A stretch of DNA of 64,000 bases from Marinimicrococcus sp033875255 (GCA_033875255.1 JAWZSN010000024.1:24004-88003), one strand, 5' to 3'; numbered from the stretch's first letter, positions 25,362-35,568 are shown. A program made the numbers and translations. The notes: a model not told the origin generated them from the sequence alone.

Positions 25362-26333
25362 GTGAGCAGCGCCGACCCTCACGACAGCCAGCACGATCCT
25401 GCCCAGCGCGACCCGGGAACGCCGCGCTCGCGCATTGTCGCGGAGGACCCGCCGCGGCAGCGCGCGTCGAGGCGGGTCTATCTGGGCACGGCCTTCGCGG
25501 TGGTCTTCGCGCTGTTCGCCTGGATCGTCTGGTGGGCCTATGAGGAGACCCTGGGGGGCGGCGGCGAGCCGCCGCTCGTTCGGGCGAGCGATGCGCCCTA
25601 CAAGCGCTCGGCCGACACGCCGGGCGGCCTCGACACCGAGACCGAGGGCGTCTCCAGCGTGTTCGGCGAGCGTCGCGAGACGGTGCGGATCGAGCGCCTG
25701 CTGCCACGCCAGGAAGCCGCACCGCCGCGTCCTGCAGCAGAGCTGCTGCCGCCACCGGAGCCCGAGCCCGACCCGCTGGAGGCACCCGCCTCGCCGGCGG
25801 CGGTGCCGCCCCTCGAGGGGCCTGCCGACCTTGCACCGGTCACGGCCGCCGTGCCTCCGCCGGCTGCCGAGGAGCCGGCGGCTCCGCACCAGGAGCCGGA
25901 GCCCGAGCCGGCGCCAGTGACCACCGCCGCGGCGCCGCCGGCACAAGCGCCCGTGCCCACGCCGGCCCCGGCGCCCCGGCCGGCGCAGCGCCCGCAAGCG
26001 ACTGCCGCGCCGGCCGAGCCCGCCGGCGGACCGCGCCCGCTCGCCGCCACCCGGCCCGACGCCGGGCCTGCAGCGCGCGCCGACGGCCTGTGGCTGATCC
26101 AGATCGCGGCCCTCAGCAGCCGTGCCGCGGTCGAGAGCGCCTGGGAGCGGCTGCGCGGCAAGCACGGCCAGCTTCTGGGCGGGCTCTCGCTGCGCGTCGA
26201 CGAGGTGCCGTCGGGCTCCGGCCGGCTGTTCCGCATGCAGGCGGCCGCCTTCAGCGACCGCAGCGAGGCGGCGCGGGTGTGCGCCGGCCTCAAGGCTGCC
26301 GGCACCGACTGCTTCGTGGTGGCGCGCCGGTGA
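25362..26333 (+). CDS. SPOR-domain membrane protein
   Basis: 323 residues. A basic N-terminal segment is followed by one transmembrane helix (about residues 42-60, YLGTAFAVVFALFAWIVWW), then a long Pro/Ala/Glu-rich periplasmic linker, then a C-terminal SPOR domain starting GLWLIQIAALSSRAAVESAW. SPOR domains bind denuded septal peptidoglycan, so the protein probably localises to the division site. The bitopic layout resembles FtsN-like proteins, but FtsN function is not shown. GTG 25362 has GGAG upstream. Its stop overlaps the GTG of nagZ, tying it to peptidoglycan recycling. Confidence 0.85.
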   Translation: MSSADPHDSQHDPAQRDPGTPRSRIVAEDPPRQRASRRVYLGTAFAVVFALFAWIVWWAYEETLGGGGEPPLVRASDAPYKRSADTPGGLDTETEGVSSVFGERRETVRIERLLPRQEAAPPRPAAELLPPPEPEPDPLEAPASPAAVPPLEGPADLAPVTAAVPPPAAEEPAAPHQEPEPEPAPVTTAAAPPAQAPVPTPAPAPRPAQRPQATAAPAEPAGGPRPLAATRPDAGPAARADGLWLIQIAALSSRAAVESAWERLRGKHGQLLGGLSLRVDEVPSGSGRLFRMQAAAFSDRSEAARVCAGLKAAGTDCFVVARR

Positions 26334-27355
26334 GCCGCGCCGTCGCGCCGCGCGCCGCCATCGTCGGGATCGCCGGTCCGCACCTGACGAGCGAGGAGGC
26401 GGCACTGCTCCGCCGCCTGCCGCCTTCCGGCGTGATCCTGTTCGGGCGCAATTGCGTCGACCGGGCCCAACTTTCCCGGCTCACTGCCTCTTTGCGCGAG
26501 TGCGTGGCTGCCGACCTGCCGATCCTCATCGATCAGGAGGGCGGCAGGGTCATGCGGCTGAGGCCGCCGGTCTGGCCCGAGCTGCCGCCGATGGGCATGC
26601 TCGGCGAGCTCGATGCCGTGGATCCGGCCGCCGCCGAACGGCTGCTGCGGCTCGCCGCGGGCGTCATCGGCGCGGTCCTGCACGAGGTCGGGATCGACGT
26701 CGACTGTGCCCCGGTTCTCGACCTGCGCATGCCCGAGACGACCCGGGCCATCGGTGACCGCTCGTTCGGCGCCGATCCCGAGCGGGTCGGGCGGCTCGGG
26801 CACATCGCCATCGAGACCCTGCGCGCCCGGGGCGTCGCCCCGGTGATCAAGCATCTGCCCGGCCACGGCCGGGCCATCGTCGACAGCCATGTCGAGCTGC
26901 CGGTCGTGGACGCGCCGCTCGAGCTCTTGCGGGCCCAGGACTTCGTGCCCTTTCGGGCCTGCGCCGATGCCGGCCTCGGGATGACGGCGCATCTCCTGTT
27001 CCCGGCGATCGATGCGGAGCTTCCGGCGACCCTCTCGCCCGTCGTGATCGATCGCATCATCCGTGGCGAGATCGGCTTTTCGGGCGTGCTGATGAGCGAT
27101 GATCTCTGCATGGGCGCCCTTTCGGGCGAGCCCGCGGCGCGTGCCTGTCGCGCGCTCGACGCCGGCTGCGATCTCGCTCTTTACTGCTCGGGCGTGCTGG
27201 CCGAGACGGCAGCCGTGCTCGAGGCGGTGCCACCCCTGCCGGAGACCCGGCAGGAATCGCTGGCCGCGGCGCGGAAAGCAGCCGGCGGCGATCGGGCGCC
27301 CTTCGACGTGGAAGCGGCGCAGACCGAGCTCGCTGCACTCCGGGCGACCGCCTGA
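26330..27355 (+). CDS. nagZ: Beta-N-acetylhexosaminidase
   Basis: 341 residues, a GH3 single-domain enzyme. Landmarks: GVILFGRNC, LIDQEGGRVMRL, DCAPVLDL, the catalytic loop KHLPGHGRAIVDSH with the His-Asp acid/base pair typical of NagZ, and GVLMSDDLCMGAL with the nucleophile Asp. It releases GlcNAc from anhydromuropeptides in cytoplasmic cell-wall recycling. No signal peptide. GTG 26330 overlaps the SPOR gene stop. It is followed by an M50 protease and scpAB in one tight run. Confidence 0.93.
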   Translation: MSRAVAPRAAIVGIAGPHLTSEEAALLRRLPPSGVILFGRNCVDRAQLSRLTASLRECVAADLPILIDQEGGRVMRLRPPVWPELPPMGMLGELDAVDPAAAERLLRLAAGVIGAVLHEVGIDVDCAPVLDLRMPETTRAIGDRSFGADPERVGRLGHIAIETLRARGVAPVIKHLPGHGRAIVDSHVELPVVDAPLELLRAQDFVPFRACADAGLGMTAHLLFPAIDAELPATLSPVVIDRIIRGEIGFSGVLMSDDLCMGALSGEPAARACRALDAGCDLALYCSGVLAETAAVLEAVPPLPETRQESLAAARKAAGGDRAPFDVEAAQTELAALRATA

Positions 27356-27359
27356 CCGC

Positions 27360-28055
27360 ATGGACCAGATCGCCGATTTCGCCCGCATCCTCTCGGTGTG
27401 GCTCCTGCCGGTGCTGCTCGCCATCACCCTGCACGAGGCCGCCCACGCCTGGACAGCCGAGAAGCTGGGCGACGACACCGCCCGCCGGCTGGGCCGGGTG
27501 AGCTTCAACCCGGTTCGCCATGTCGACCCGTTCGGAACCTTCCTGCTGCCCGGCCTGCTGGTGCTGGCAGGCGCTCCCTTCGTGTTCGGCTGGGCAAAGC
27601 CGGTGCCGGTGGCCTTCCACCGCCTGCGCCGCCCCAAGACCGACATGATCTGGGTGGCCCTGGCGGGGCCCGGCATCAACATCGCCATGGCGGTCATCGC
27701 TGCCACCGCCATGCACTTCACCGATCTGCCGCCCGACTGGCTCGGTCCGTGGCTCCACGAGAACCTCCAGAACGCGGTGCTGGTGAACCTGGTCCTAGCG
27801 GCCTTCAACATGCTGCCGCTGCCGCCGCTGGACGGTGGCCGGGTGCTGGTGGGCGTGCTGCCCGGGCCGCTCGCCGTGAGGGTCGCCAGGCTGGAGCGCT
27901 ACGGGCTCCTCATCCTGATCGCCGCGGTCTTCCTGCTGCCGATGCTGGCGGCACAGCTGGGCTACCAGATCAACCCGCTGGCGGCCCTGCTGCTGCCCAT
28001 GGTCCAGTTCCTCTACGACGTGGTGCTGCTGCTGAGTTTTTGGGGGGCGGGATGA
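27360..28055 (+). CDS. M50 family site-2-type metalloprotease
   Basis: 231 residues, mostly membrane. The zinc motif HEAAHAW (HExxH, about residues 22-26) lies in the first helix and the third ligand in NMLPLPPLDGGR, a variant of the S2P NPxPxxDG motif. FVFGWAKPVPV is typical of the YwhC-like M50B branch. Such proteases cut substrates inside or near the membrane; the substrate here is unknown. No PDZ domain. It starts 4 bases after nagZ and its stop overlaps the scpA start. Confidence 0.88.
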   Translation: MDQIADFARILSVWLLPVLLAITLHEAAHAWTAEKLGDDTARRLGRVSFNPVRHVDPFGTFLLPGLLVLAGAPFVFGWAKPVPVAFHRLRRPKTDMIWVALAGPGINIAMAVIAATAMHFTDLPPDWLGPWLHENLQNAVLVNLVLAAFNMLPLPPLDGGRVLVGVLPGPLAVRVARLERYGLLILIAAVFLLPMLAAQLGYQINPLAALLLPMVQFLYDVVLLLSFWGAG

Positions 28056-28780
28056 GCCTCGCCGCCGATTTCGTGGTCGATCTCGAGGTTTTCGAAGGAC
28101 CCCTCGACCTGCTGCTCGATCTCGCCCGCGGGCAGAAGATCGACCTGCGCCAGGTCTCGGTGCTGGCGCTGGCCGACCAGTACCTGGCCTATCTCCAGGA
28201 TGCCCGCGAGCGGCGCATCGAGGTCGCCGCCGAATATCTGGTGATGGCGGCGTGGCTGGCCTATCTCAAGTCGCAGCTCCTGCTGCCGCCGGCCGAGCGC
28301 GACGAGCCGGACGCCGAGGCGGTCGCCGCCGAGCTCGGCGCCCGCCTGCGCCGCCTCGAGGCCATTCGCCGCGCTGCCGCATGGCTCGAGGAGCGCCCGC
28401 GGCTGGGCGTGGCGCGGCTCGTCCGCGAGGTGCCCGAGCCGGCCGATGTCGATGTCGAGCCGCGCTACGTGGCCCGCCTCCACGACCTGCTGGCGGCCTA
28501 TGGACGGGCGGCGCGGCGGCGCCAGCCCGGGCAGATCACCCTGCCGTCGCGCCGGCTGATGACCGTGGACACCGCGATGGACCGCCTCTCGCGCCTGCTG
28601 ACCGGCCATGACTGGCGCGACCTCGCGGGCTTCGTGCCGAACGGCCTCGAGGACGGGGTGGAGCGGCGGGCGGCCCTGGCCGCGAGCCTGCTCGCCAGCC
28701 TCGAGCTGGCCCGCACCGGCGTTCTGGATCTGCAGCAGGCCGCCCCCTTCGGGCCCATCATGGTACGGCGCAAGACGTGA
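28052..28780 (+). CDS. scpA: Segregation and condensation protein A
   Basis: 242 residues of kleisin type. The N terminus (FEGPLDLLLDLARGQKIDLRQVSVLALADQYLAYL) is the SMC-neck-binding helix region of ScpA, the middle is acidic and variable, and the C terminus is a winged-helix that would bind the SMC head. With ScpB and SMC it forms the condensin that organises and segregates the chromosome. The ATGA overlap with the M50 gene and GTGA-type overlap with scpB show translational coupling. Confidence 0.94.
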   Translation: MSLAADFVVDLEVFEGPLDLLLDLARGQKIDLRQVSVLALADQYLAYLQDARERRIEVAAEYLVMAAWLAYLKSQLLLPPAERDEPDAEAVAAELGARLRRLEAIRRAAAWLEERPRLGVARLVREVPEPADVDVEPRYVARLHDLLAAYGRAARRRQPGQITLPSRRLMTVDTAMDRLSRLLTGHDWRDLAGFVPNGLEDGVERRAALAASLLASLELARTGVLDLQQAAPFGPIMVRRKT

Positions 28781-29313
28781 GCGAGATCGCCCCCAAACAC
28801 ATTGTCGAAGCCCTGCTGTTCGCCGCCGGCGAGCCGCTCGAGGAGCGGGTGATCCAGGCCCATCTGGGCGAGGGCGCGATGGCCCGCGAGGTGCTGCTCG
28901 AGCTGCAGCGCGACTATGCGGGGCGCGGCGTGCGGATCGAGCGTCAGGAGCGGGCGTGGGCGGTGCGCACCGCCCCCGAGGTGGCGCCGCATCTCAAGCG
29001 TGTCCTGCGGCCGACCCGCCGCCTGTCGCGGCCGGCCCTGGAGACCCTGGCCATCATCGCCTACCAGCAGCCGGTGACCCGCGCCGAGATCGAGGCGGTG
29101 CGTGGCGTCACGGTGGCGCAGGGCACGCTCGATCTTCTGATCGAGACCGGCTGGGTCGCTCCGCACGGCCGCCGCGATGCCCCCGGCCGGCCGATTACCT
29201 GGATCACCACCCCGGCCTTTCTCGACGAGTTCGGCCTGTCCTCGCTGGGCGATCTGCCGCGCCTCGAGGAGCTGGAGGCCGCCGGCCTTTTCAACGGCGC
29301 CGGCGAGCGGTAA
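28777..29313 (+). CDS. scpB: Segregation and condensation protein B
   Basis: 178 residues with the two winged-helix domains of ScpB. The characteristic IVEALLFAAGEPL opens the protein and LSRPALETLAIIAYQQPVTRAEIE with RGV is the most conserved family segment. It dimerises and bridges ScpA in the SMC complex. The GTG start at 28777 overlaps the scpA stop. A short UUCG-type hairpin follows the stop. Confidence 0.94.
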   Translation: MSEIAPKHIVEALLFAAGEPLEERVIQAHLGEGAMAREVLLELQRDYAGRGVRIERQERAWAVRTAPEVAPHLKRVLRPTRRLSRPALETLAIIAYQQPVTRAEIEAVRGVTVAQGTLDLLIETGWVAPHGRRDAPGRPITWITTPAFLDEFGLSSLGDLPRLEELEAAGLFNGAGER

Positions 29314-29322
29314 GAGCCGGGT

Positions 29323-29336
29323 AGGCCTTCGGGCCT
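29323..29336 (+). terminator. Small hairpin after scpB
   Basis: AGGCC-TTCG-GGCCT, a 5-bp stem with a stable UUCG tetraloop, 9 bases after the scpB stop and 22 bases before the ABC ATPase start. It may mark the end of the scpAB message, with some read-through. Confidence 0.35.
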
Positions 29337-29358
29337 CTTGCAACGGAACGGATCGCCC

Positions 29359-30462
<1,104 letters not shown>

Positions 30463-30570
30463 GCCCTCCCGGACGCCGCGCGGACCGGCCGCGTTGCGGG
30501 GCGAGGGGAATTTTGCCAGACTCGTGCCACCACGAACGGGCCCGGGCGGCCGCCGGGCGAGGAGTCGTCG

Positions 30571-30816
30571 ATGAACATCGGTATCTGGCAGGTCGTGCTC
30601 GTCCTGCTGATCGTGCTGATCCTGTTCGGTGCTGGAAAGCTGCCGAAGGTGATGGGCGATGTCGCCAAGGGCGTGAAGAGCTTCAAGGCGGGGCTCAAGG
30701 ACGACGAGGACGAGGACGAGACGAAGACGGCCGCGGCAAAGCCGCTGACCGCCGAGAAGAACGAGAGCGCCGCCCACGAGGCGCCGACGAAGAAGGACGA
30801 GCCGGCGCGCAGCTAA
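30571..30816 (+). CDS. tatA: Sec-independent protein translocase TatA
   Basis: 81 residues: one N-terminal transmembrane helix (WQVVLVLLIVLILFG), the FGxxKLP hinge (FGAGKLPKVMGDVAKGVKSFK) and an acidic then basic soluble tail. TatA polymerises to form the passage for folded proteins carrying twin-arginine signals. GAGGAG before the ATG gives a good start. It is the first gene of tatABC. Confidence 0.96.
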   Translation: MNIGIWQVVLVLLIVLILFGAGKLPKVMGDVAKGVKSFKAGLKDDEDEDETKTAAAKPLTAEKNESAAHEAPTKKDEPARS

Positions 30817-30849
30817 TAGCCCGCGTCGGTTCCCACCGGAGCCGCGTCG

Positions 30850-31380
30850 ATGCTGGATATCGGCTGGTCCGAGATGGCCATCGTCATGGTGGTGGCCCTT
30901 CTCGTCATCGGACCCAAGGACCTACCCCGTGTGGCGCGCTCGATCGGCAAGTGGACCGCCAAGGCGCGGTCGATGGCGCGCGAGTTCCAGCGTTCGCTCG
31001 ATGACATGGCGCGCGAGGCCGAGCTCACCGAGATCAAGTCCGAGCTCGACAAGGTGCGCCACAAGGACATCGGTCAGACCATCCGTGATACGGTCGATCC
31101 GAAGGGCGAGCTCGACCGCGCCTTCGAGCTGGCACCGGATCGCCCCGAGCGTCGCGTGACGCCGGGCCCGGCCGCCGTCGAGCGGGCGCGCGCGGAGGAG
31201 AAACGCGAGCTGGAAGGACCCGCCGCCGACGCCCAGGGGGGGGAGCAGGCAACCGCGTCCGTGTCTCCTGAAGCCCCCGCCGCCGAGCCCCGCACCGTGG
31301 CGGCTGCCGCCGGGCCCACGCCGCCGTCCGCCACCGGTGAGCCCGCCATCGCGGATCCCGACGCCGCCAGGAAGAGCTGA
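30850..31380 (+). CDS. tatB: Sec-independent protein translocase TatB
   Basis: 176 residues. The N-terminal helix MLDIGWSEMAIVMVVALLVIGPKDLP, with Glu in the membrane and GPKDLP at the hinge, is the TatB signature. A charged amphipathic region follows, then a Pro/Ala-rich tail longer than in E. coli. TatB with TatC binds twin-arginine signal peptides. It lies 33 bases after tatA and 5 before tatC. Confidence 0.95.
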   Translation: MLDIGWSEMAIVMVVALLVIGPKDLPRVARSIGKWTAKARSMAREFQRSLDDMAREAELTEIKSELDKVRHKDIGQTIRDTVDPKGELDRAFELAPDRPERRVTPGPAAVERARAEEKRELEGPAADAQGGEQATASVSPEAPAAEPRTVAAAAGPTPPSATGEPAIADPDAARKS

Positions 31381-31385
31381 CGATC

Positions 31386-32195
31386 GTGATCAAGGACATC
31401 GACGATCGCGAGATGCCGCTGCTCGAGCATCTGATCGAGCTGCGCAACCGTCTCGCCTATGCCTGCATCGCGCTCGTTGCGGGATTTCTCGTCTGCTATT
31501 TCTTCGCCGAGGACATCTACGGCTTCCTCGTCCGGCCGCTGGCCAATATCTACGAGGGCCAGACCGGCCGCCGGATGATCTATACCGGCCTGACGGAAGC
31601 CTTCTTCACCTATCTGAAGGTGGCCTTTTTCGCAGGCGCGTTCATCACCTTCCCGTTCATCGCCACCCAGCTCTGGATGTTCATCGCACCGGGGCTCTAC
31701 CGGAACGAGAAGGAAGCCTTCCTGCCGTTCCTGGTGGCCACGCCGATCCTGTTCTTCCTGGGCGGGGCCTTCGTCTACTACTTCATCTTCCCGCTGGCCT
31801 GGCAGTTCTTCTTGAGCTTCGAGAGCCAGGGCGGCGCCGTGCCGATCCAGCTCGAGGCCAGGGTCAGCGAGTATCTCGATCTCGTCATGAAGCTGATCTT
31901 TGCCTTCGGCATCGCCTTCGAGCTGCCGGTGGCGCTGACGCTGATGGGCCGGGTCGGGCTGGTCACCGCCGACGGCCTCGCGCGCAACCGACGCTACGCC
32001 ATCGTCGGCGTGTTCGTGGCGGCGGCGATCATCACCCCGCCCGACGTCATCAGCCAGATCGGCCTCGCCGTGCCGCTGATCGCCCTCTACGAGATCTCGA
32101 TCCTGATGGTCAGGCGGGTCGAGAGGAAGCGGGCCCGCGCCGAGGCGGCGGAGGCGGCGCAAGACGCGGCTTCGGACGACAAGGGCGACGTCTGA
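31386..32195 (+). CDS. tatC: Sec-independent protein translocase TatC
   Basis: 269 residues with six transmembrane helices. MPLLEHLIELRNRL near the start is the TatC signature that contacts signal peptides, and the periplasmic loop with LTEAFFTYLKVAFF is conserved. The C-terminal tail is charged and Ala-rich. The start is GTG 31386, preceded by AGGAAGAG. A strong hairpin lies between tatC and serS. Confidence 0.96.
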   Translation: MIKDIDDREMPLLEHLIELRNRLAYACIALVAGFLVCYFFAEDIYGFLVRPLANIYEGQTGRRMIYTGLTEAFFTYLKVAFFAGAFITFPFIATQLWMFIAPGLYRNEKEAFLPFLVATPILFFLGGAFVYYFIFPLAWQFFLSFESQGGAVPIQLEARVSEYLDLVMKLIFAFGIAFELPVALTLMGRVGLVTADGLARNRRYAIVGVFVAAAIITPPDVISQIGLAVPLIALYEISILMVRRVERKRARAEAAEAAQDAASDDKGDV

Positions 32196-32225
32196 GGACG
32201 GCTCTGCCGGTTGCGGAGATTGACA

Positions 32226-32258
32226 AGGCGGGCGGGATTACGGACTTTCCGCCCGCCT
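32226..32258 (+). terminator. GC hairpin between tatC and serS
   Basis: AGGCGGGCGG (32226-32235) pairs with CCGCCCGCCT (32249-32258) around a 13-base loop. No long T run. It likely ends tatABC transcription or stabilises its mRNA. The stem core GGCGGGCGG is shared with the hairpin after pheT. Confidence 0.55.
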
Positions 32259-32283
32259 GTCATCATCTGCGCTCGGAACCGCC

Positions 32284-33561
32284 GTGTTCGATCTCAAGTG
32301 GCTGCGTGAGCATCCCGACCTCTTCGACCGTTCGCTGGCGCGGCGTGGGCAACCGCCCGCCGCCGCCTTCATCCTCGCAATCGACGAGGAGCGGCGGGCG
32401 CTCGAGACCCGTCTCCAGGAGCAGCAGGCCGAGCGCAACCGGCTCTCCAAGGAGATCGGCGAGGCCAAGCGGACCCGCGACGAGGCGCGCGCGGGAGCGC
32501 TGATGGAGCGGGTGGCGGCCCTCAAGGAGGGGGTCAAGGAGGGCGAGGAGCGGCAGCGCCTGCTCCAAGAGCGCCTCGACACGACCCTTGCCGGCTATCC
32601 CAACATCCTGGCCGACGACGTCCCCGACGGCCCCGACGAGAGCCACAACCGCGTCGAGCGCACCGTCGGCGAGCCGCGCCGCTTCGACTTCAAGCCGCGC
32701 CCGCACGAGGAGATCGGTGCCCGCCTCGGCATGGATTTCGAGCGCGCGGCGCGATTGTCGGGCGCGCGTTTCGTGACGCTCATGGGCAGTCTCGCCCGGC
32801 TCGAGCGGGCTATCGGCACGTTCATGCTGGAGCTGCAGACCGGCGAGCATGATTATCGCGAGGTGGCGGTTCCCTATCTGGTGCGCGAGCCGGCGCTGTT
32901 CGGCACGGGTCAGCTCCCCAAGTTCGGCGAGGACCTGTTCCGCACCGGCGACCACTTTCTCATCCCCACCGCCGAGGTGCCGCTGACCAACCTCATGGCC
33001 GGCGAGATCCTGGCCGAGGCCGAGCTGCCACTGCGCTTCTCCGCCTGGACCCCATGCTTCAGGGCCGAGGCCGGCGCTGCCGGCCGCGACACGCGCGGCA
33101 TGATCCGCCAGCACCAGTTCAGCAAGGTGGAGATGGTGAGCCTCACCACGCCGGAGCAGTCGGCGGCCGAGCACGAGCGCATGACCGCCTGCGCCGAGGC
33201 GGTGCTGCAGCGACTGGAGCTGCCCTATCGGGTGATGACGCTGTGCGCCGGCGACACCGGCTTCGGTGCCACCAAGACCTACGACATCGAGGTCTGGCTG
33301 CCGGGCCAGGACTGCTACCGCGAGATCTCCTCCTGCTCCAACTGCGGCGACTTCCAGGCGCGCCGCATGGACGGCCGGTTCCGCCCGGCCGACGGCAAGG
33401 GCGTACGCTTCCTCCACACCCTCAACGGGTCGGGTCTCGCCGTCGGCCGCACCCTGATCGCGGTCCTCGAGAACTACCAGGAGGCCGACGGCAGCGTGCG
33501 CGTGCCCGAGGCGCTGCAGCCCTGGATGGGCGGGCTGGAGAGGCTCGTGCCGAATGGCTGA
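32284..33561 (+). CDS. serS: Serine--tRNA ligase
   Basis: 425 residues. The N-terminal antiparallel coiled coil (about 30-105), which holds the long variable arm of tRNA-Ser, is rich in Glu/Arg/Lys. The class II core follows: TAEVPLTNL, motif 2 FRAEAGAAGRDTRGMIRQHQFSKVE, and motif 3 NGSGLAVGRTLIAVLENYQ. It charges tRNA-Ser, including the tRNA-Ser(GGA) gene in this window. The start is GTG (MFDLKWLREHPDLF). It overlaps surE by 8 bases. Confidence 0.96.
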   Translation: MFDLKWLREHPDLFDRSLARRGQPPAAAFILAIDEERRALETRLQEQQAERNRLSKEIGEAKRTRDEARAGALMERVAALKEGVKEGEERQRLLQERLDTTLAGYPNILADDVPDGPDESHNRVERTVGEPRRFDFKPRPHEEIGARLGMDFERAARLSGARFVTLMGSLARLERAIGTFMLELQTGEHDYREVAVPYLVREPALFGTGQLPKFGEDLFRTGDHFLIPTAEVPLTNLMAGEILAEAELPLRFSAWTPCFRAEAGAAGRDTRGMIRQHQFSKVEMVSLTTPEQSAAEHERMTACAEAVLQRLELPYRVMTLCAGDTGFGATKTYDIEVWLPGQDCYREISSCSNCGDFQARRMDGRFRPADGKGVRFLHTLNGSGLAVGRTLIAVLENYQEADGSVRVPEALQPWMGGLERLVPNG

Positions 33562-34345
33562 GCTGCCGCTCCGCATCCTCGTCACCAACGATGACGGGGT
33601 GAATGCGCACGGGATCAAGACCCTCGAGCACATCGCCCGGACGCTCAGCGAGGATGTCTGGGTGGTGGCGCCCGAGACCAACAATAGCGGGGCAGGGCAC
33701 TCGCTGACCATCTCGCGGCCGCTGCGCGTCCGGCGGATCGCGGAGCGGCACTTCGCCCTCGACGGTACCCCTACCGATTGCGTGCTGGTGGGCCTGCAAC
33801 GGCTGATCACCGGCAAGCCGGTGGACCTCGTGCTCTCGGGCATCAACCATGGCGGCAACCTCGCCGACGACGTGACCTATTCGGGGACGATTGCTGCCGC
33901 CATGGAGGCGACCCTGCTCGGCGTGCGGGCGGTGGCCATGTCGCAGGTCTGCCGGAACCGACGGCGGATCAAGTGGACGCCGGCGGAGAGCCGGGCGCCG
34001 GAGCTGCTGCGCAGACTGGCCGTCATGGATTGGCCGCGCGACGTGCTGCTCAACGTCAACTTCCCCGACCGCAGCGCCCGCTCGATCGGCGAGGTGAAGG
34101 TCACCACCCAGGGCAAGCGCAAGCTGGGCGACGAGATCGTCGAGCGCCGCGACCCGCGGGGTGAGCCCTATTTTTGGATCGGCGCCGCGCGCAGCGAGAG
34201 CAGCGTCAAGGAGGGGACCGACCTCTGGGCCATCGAGGAGGGCCATGTCTCGGTGACGCCCATTCACCTCGACATGACACACCGGCAGAGTTTTTCACGC
34301 CTCGAGGAGGCTTTGCGCCGCGAACCTCGTGCAGAGCCTGCGTAA
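33554..34345 (+). CDS. surE: 5'/3'-nucleotidase SurE
   Basis: 263 residues. The metal site is the N-terminal ILVTNDDG with its paired aspartates, followed by the Ser/Asn ligands in NNSGAGHSLT and SGINHGGN. SurE dephosphorylates nucleoside monophosphates and supports stationary-phase survival. It overlaps the end of serS and is followed by nlpD after 46 bases. The protein repair methyltransferase gene pcm, which usually lies between surE and nlpD, is absent here. Confidence 0.94.
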   Translation: MAELPLRILVTNDDGVNAHGIKTLEHIARTLSEDVWVVAPETNNSGAGHSLTISRPLRVRRIAERHFALDGTPTDCVLVGLQRLITGKPVDLVLSGINHGGNLADDVTYSGTIAAAMEATLLGVRAVAMSQVCRNRRRIKWTPAESRAPELLRRLAVMDWPRDVLLNVNFPDRSARSIGEVKVTTQGKRKLGDEIVERRDPRGEPYFWIGAARSESSVKEGTDLWAIEEGHVSVTPIHLDMTHRQSFSRLEEALRREPRAEPA

Positions 34346-34391
34346 CTTCCGTATCTTGTGGGCGCGCACGCGCTTCGCCTAGGGTTCTCGC

Positions 34392-35540
34392 ATGCCAGAC
34401 GACAGCCAAGCTTCTCGCCTCCGCGCGCCGGGTCTGACGGCAGTCCTCGGCGCCCTGCTGCTGGCCGGCTGCACCACCTATGTGCCGGTGCAGATGGCGG
34501 GGGACCAATCGTGGATCGAAGCCCGGGCGCGGGCGGCGCGCACGGCCGCCCTGGGTGGAACCTACCGGGTCCGGCCGGGCGATACGCTGGGCGGCATCGC
34601 CAGCCGGCACGGCGTCGCAACGGCGCAGCTCGCCGCCGCCAACAACATCGCCGAGCCCTCGCGGATCTATGCCGGCCAGATGCTGCGGCTGCCGACCGGC
34701 TCTGCTCCGGTGCGGCAGGTGCCGCCCACGGTGCCGGCCGGACCGGTGCCGGTGGCGCTGCCGCCGCAGCCGAGCGTGCAGGTGGCGGAGCTTCCGCCGC
34801 TCCCGGCGGCGCGTCAGGCCCCCGCCCGGCCGGCGCCGGTTCTGGCCCGCCCCGCCGCACCCGCCGCTCCGGCGCCTGTCACGGCCCAGGCCGGCCCCGC
34901 GCCGCTGGTCCGGCCTGCGGTGGAGCTTCCTCCTTCCGCCAGCCCTGTCAGCGCCGCCAGCCCTCTAAGCCCCGAGCTGCCCCGCCCGGTGGCGGCACCG
35001 CGGCCCGAGCCGGTGCCGGCCGTTCGCACCGCGGCCGTGGAGCCGGTGCCGAGCAAGGCGGATGCGGCGCAGATGGACGAGGCGGCCGCCGAGGCGACAC
35101 GCAAGGCAGCGGCCACGCGTCCGCCCTCGCTCTCGGGCGACGGGTTCCTGTGGCCGGTGCGAGGCTCGATGATCAGCACCTTCGGCGAGAAGCCCAACCG
35201 GCAGCGCAACGACGGAATCAATGTGGCTGCACCGCTCGGCACGCCGGTGCGGGCAGCGGAATATGGCGTCGTCGTCTATGCCGGATCGGCCATTGCCGGC
35301 TTTGGCAACATGATGCTGGTCCGCCATGCCGGTGGCTTCACCAGCGCCTACGCCCACCTCGACAAGATCCACGTCAAGGTCGGCGAGCAGGTCGAGCGCG
35401 GCCAGGTGGTGGCGACCGTCGGCAGCACCGGCGACGTTCACAGCCCGCAGCTCCATTTCGAGCTGCGCTCGGGCAAGACCCCGCTCGATCCGCTGGGTCA
35501 TCTGGTGGATGGCGACACCAGGCTGGCCAGCGCCCGCTGA
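34392..35540 (+). CDS. nlpD: NlpD-type lipoprotein: LysM plus degenerate M23 peptidase domain
   Basis: 382 residues. A lipoprotein signal ends LLAGC (Cys27). A LysM peptidoglycan-binding domain spans about 58-101 (YRVRPGDTLGGIASRHG). A long Pro/Ala linker follows, then an M23 domain from about 250. The first zinc ligands expected in HxxxD are replaced (RNDGINVAAP), while YAHL and HFELR remain. Such degenerate domains activate amidases rather than cut peptidoglycan themselves, so it probably controls septal splitting via an AmiC-type amidase. It is convergent with the DUF815 ATPase gene, with an inverted repeat across the junction. Confidence 0.88.
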   Translation: MPDDSQASRLRAPGLTAVLGALLLAGCTTYVPVQMAGDQSWIEARARAARTAALGGTYRVRPGDTLGGIASRHGVATAQLAAANNIAEPSRIYAGQMLRLPTGSAPVRQVPPTVPAGPVPVALPPQPSVQVAELPPLPAARQAPARPAPVLARPAAPAAPAPVTAQAGPAPLVRPAVELPPSASPVSAASPLSPELPRPVAAPRPEPVPAVRTAAVEPVPSKADAAQMDEAAAEATRKAAATRPPSLSGDGFLWPVRGSMISTFGEKPNRQRNDGINVAAPLGTPVRAAEYGVVVYAGSAIAGFGNMMLVRHAGGFTSAYAHLDKIHVKVGEQVERGQVVATVGSTGDVHSPQLHFELRSGKTPLDPLGHLVDGDTRLASAR

Positions 35541-35558
35541 GGAGCGCGCCGGCCAGCC
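35521..35558. terminator. Bidirectional hairpin between nlpD and DUF815 gene
   Basis: GGCTGGCC (35521-35528) pairs with GGCCAGCC (35551-35558), with an inner GCGC/GCGC extension after one mismatch. It overlaps the nlpD stop and ends just before the convergent gene's stop, so it can serve both transcripts. Confidence 0.5.
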
Positions 35559-35568
35559 CGGTCGCCCG

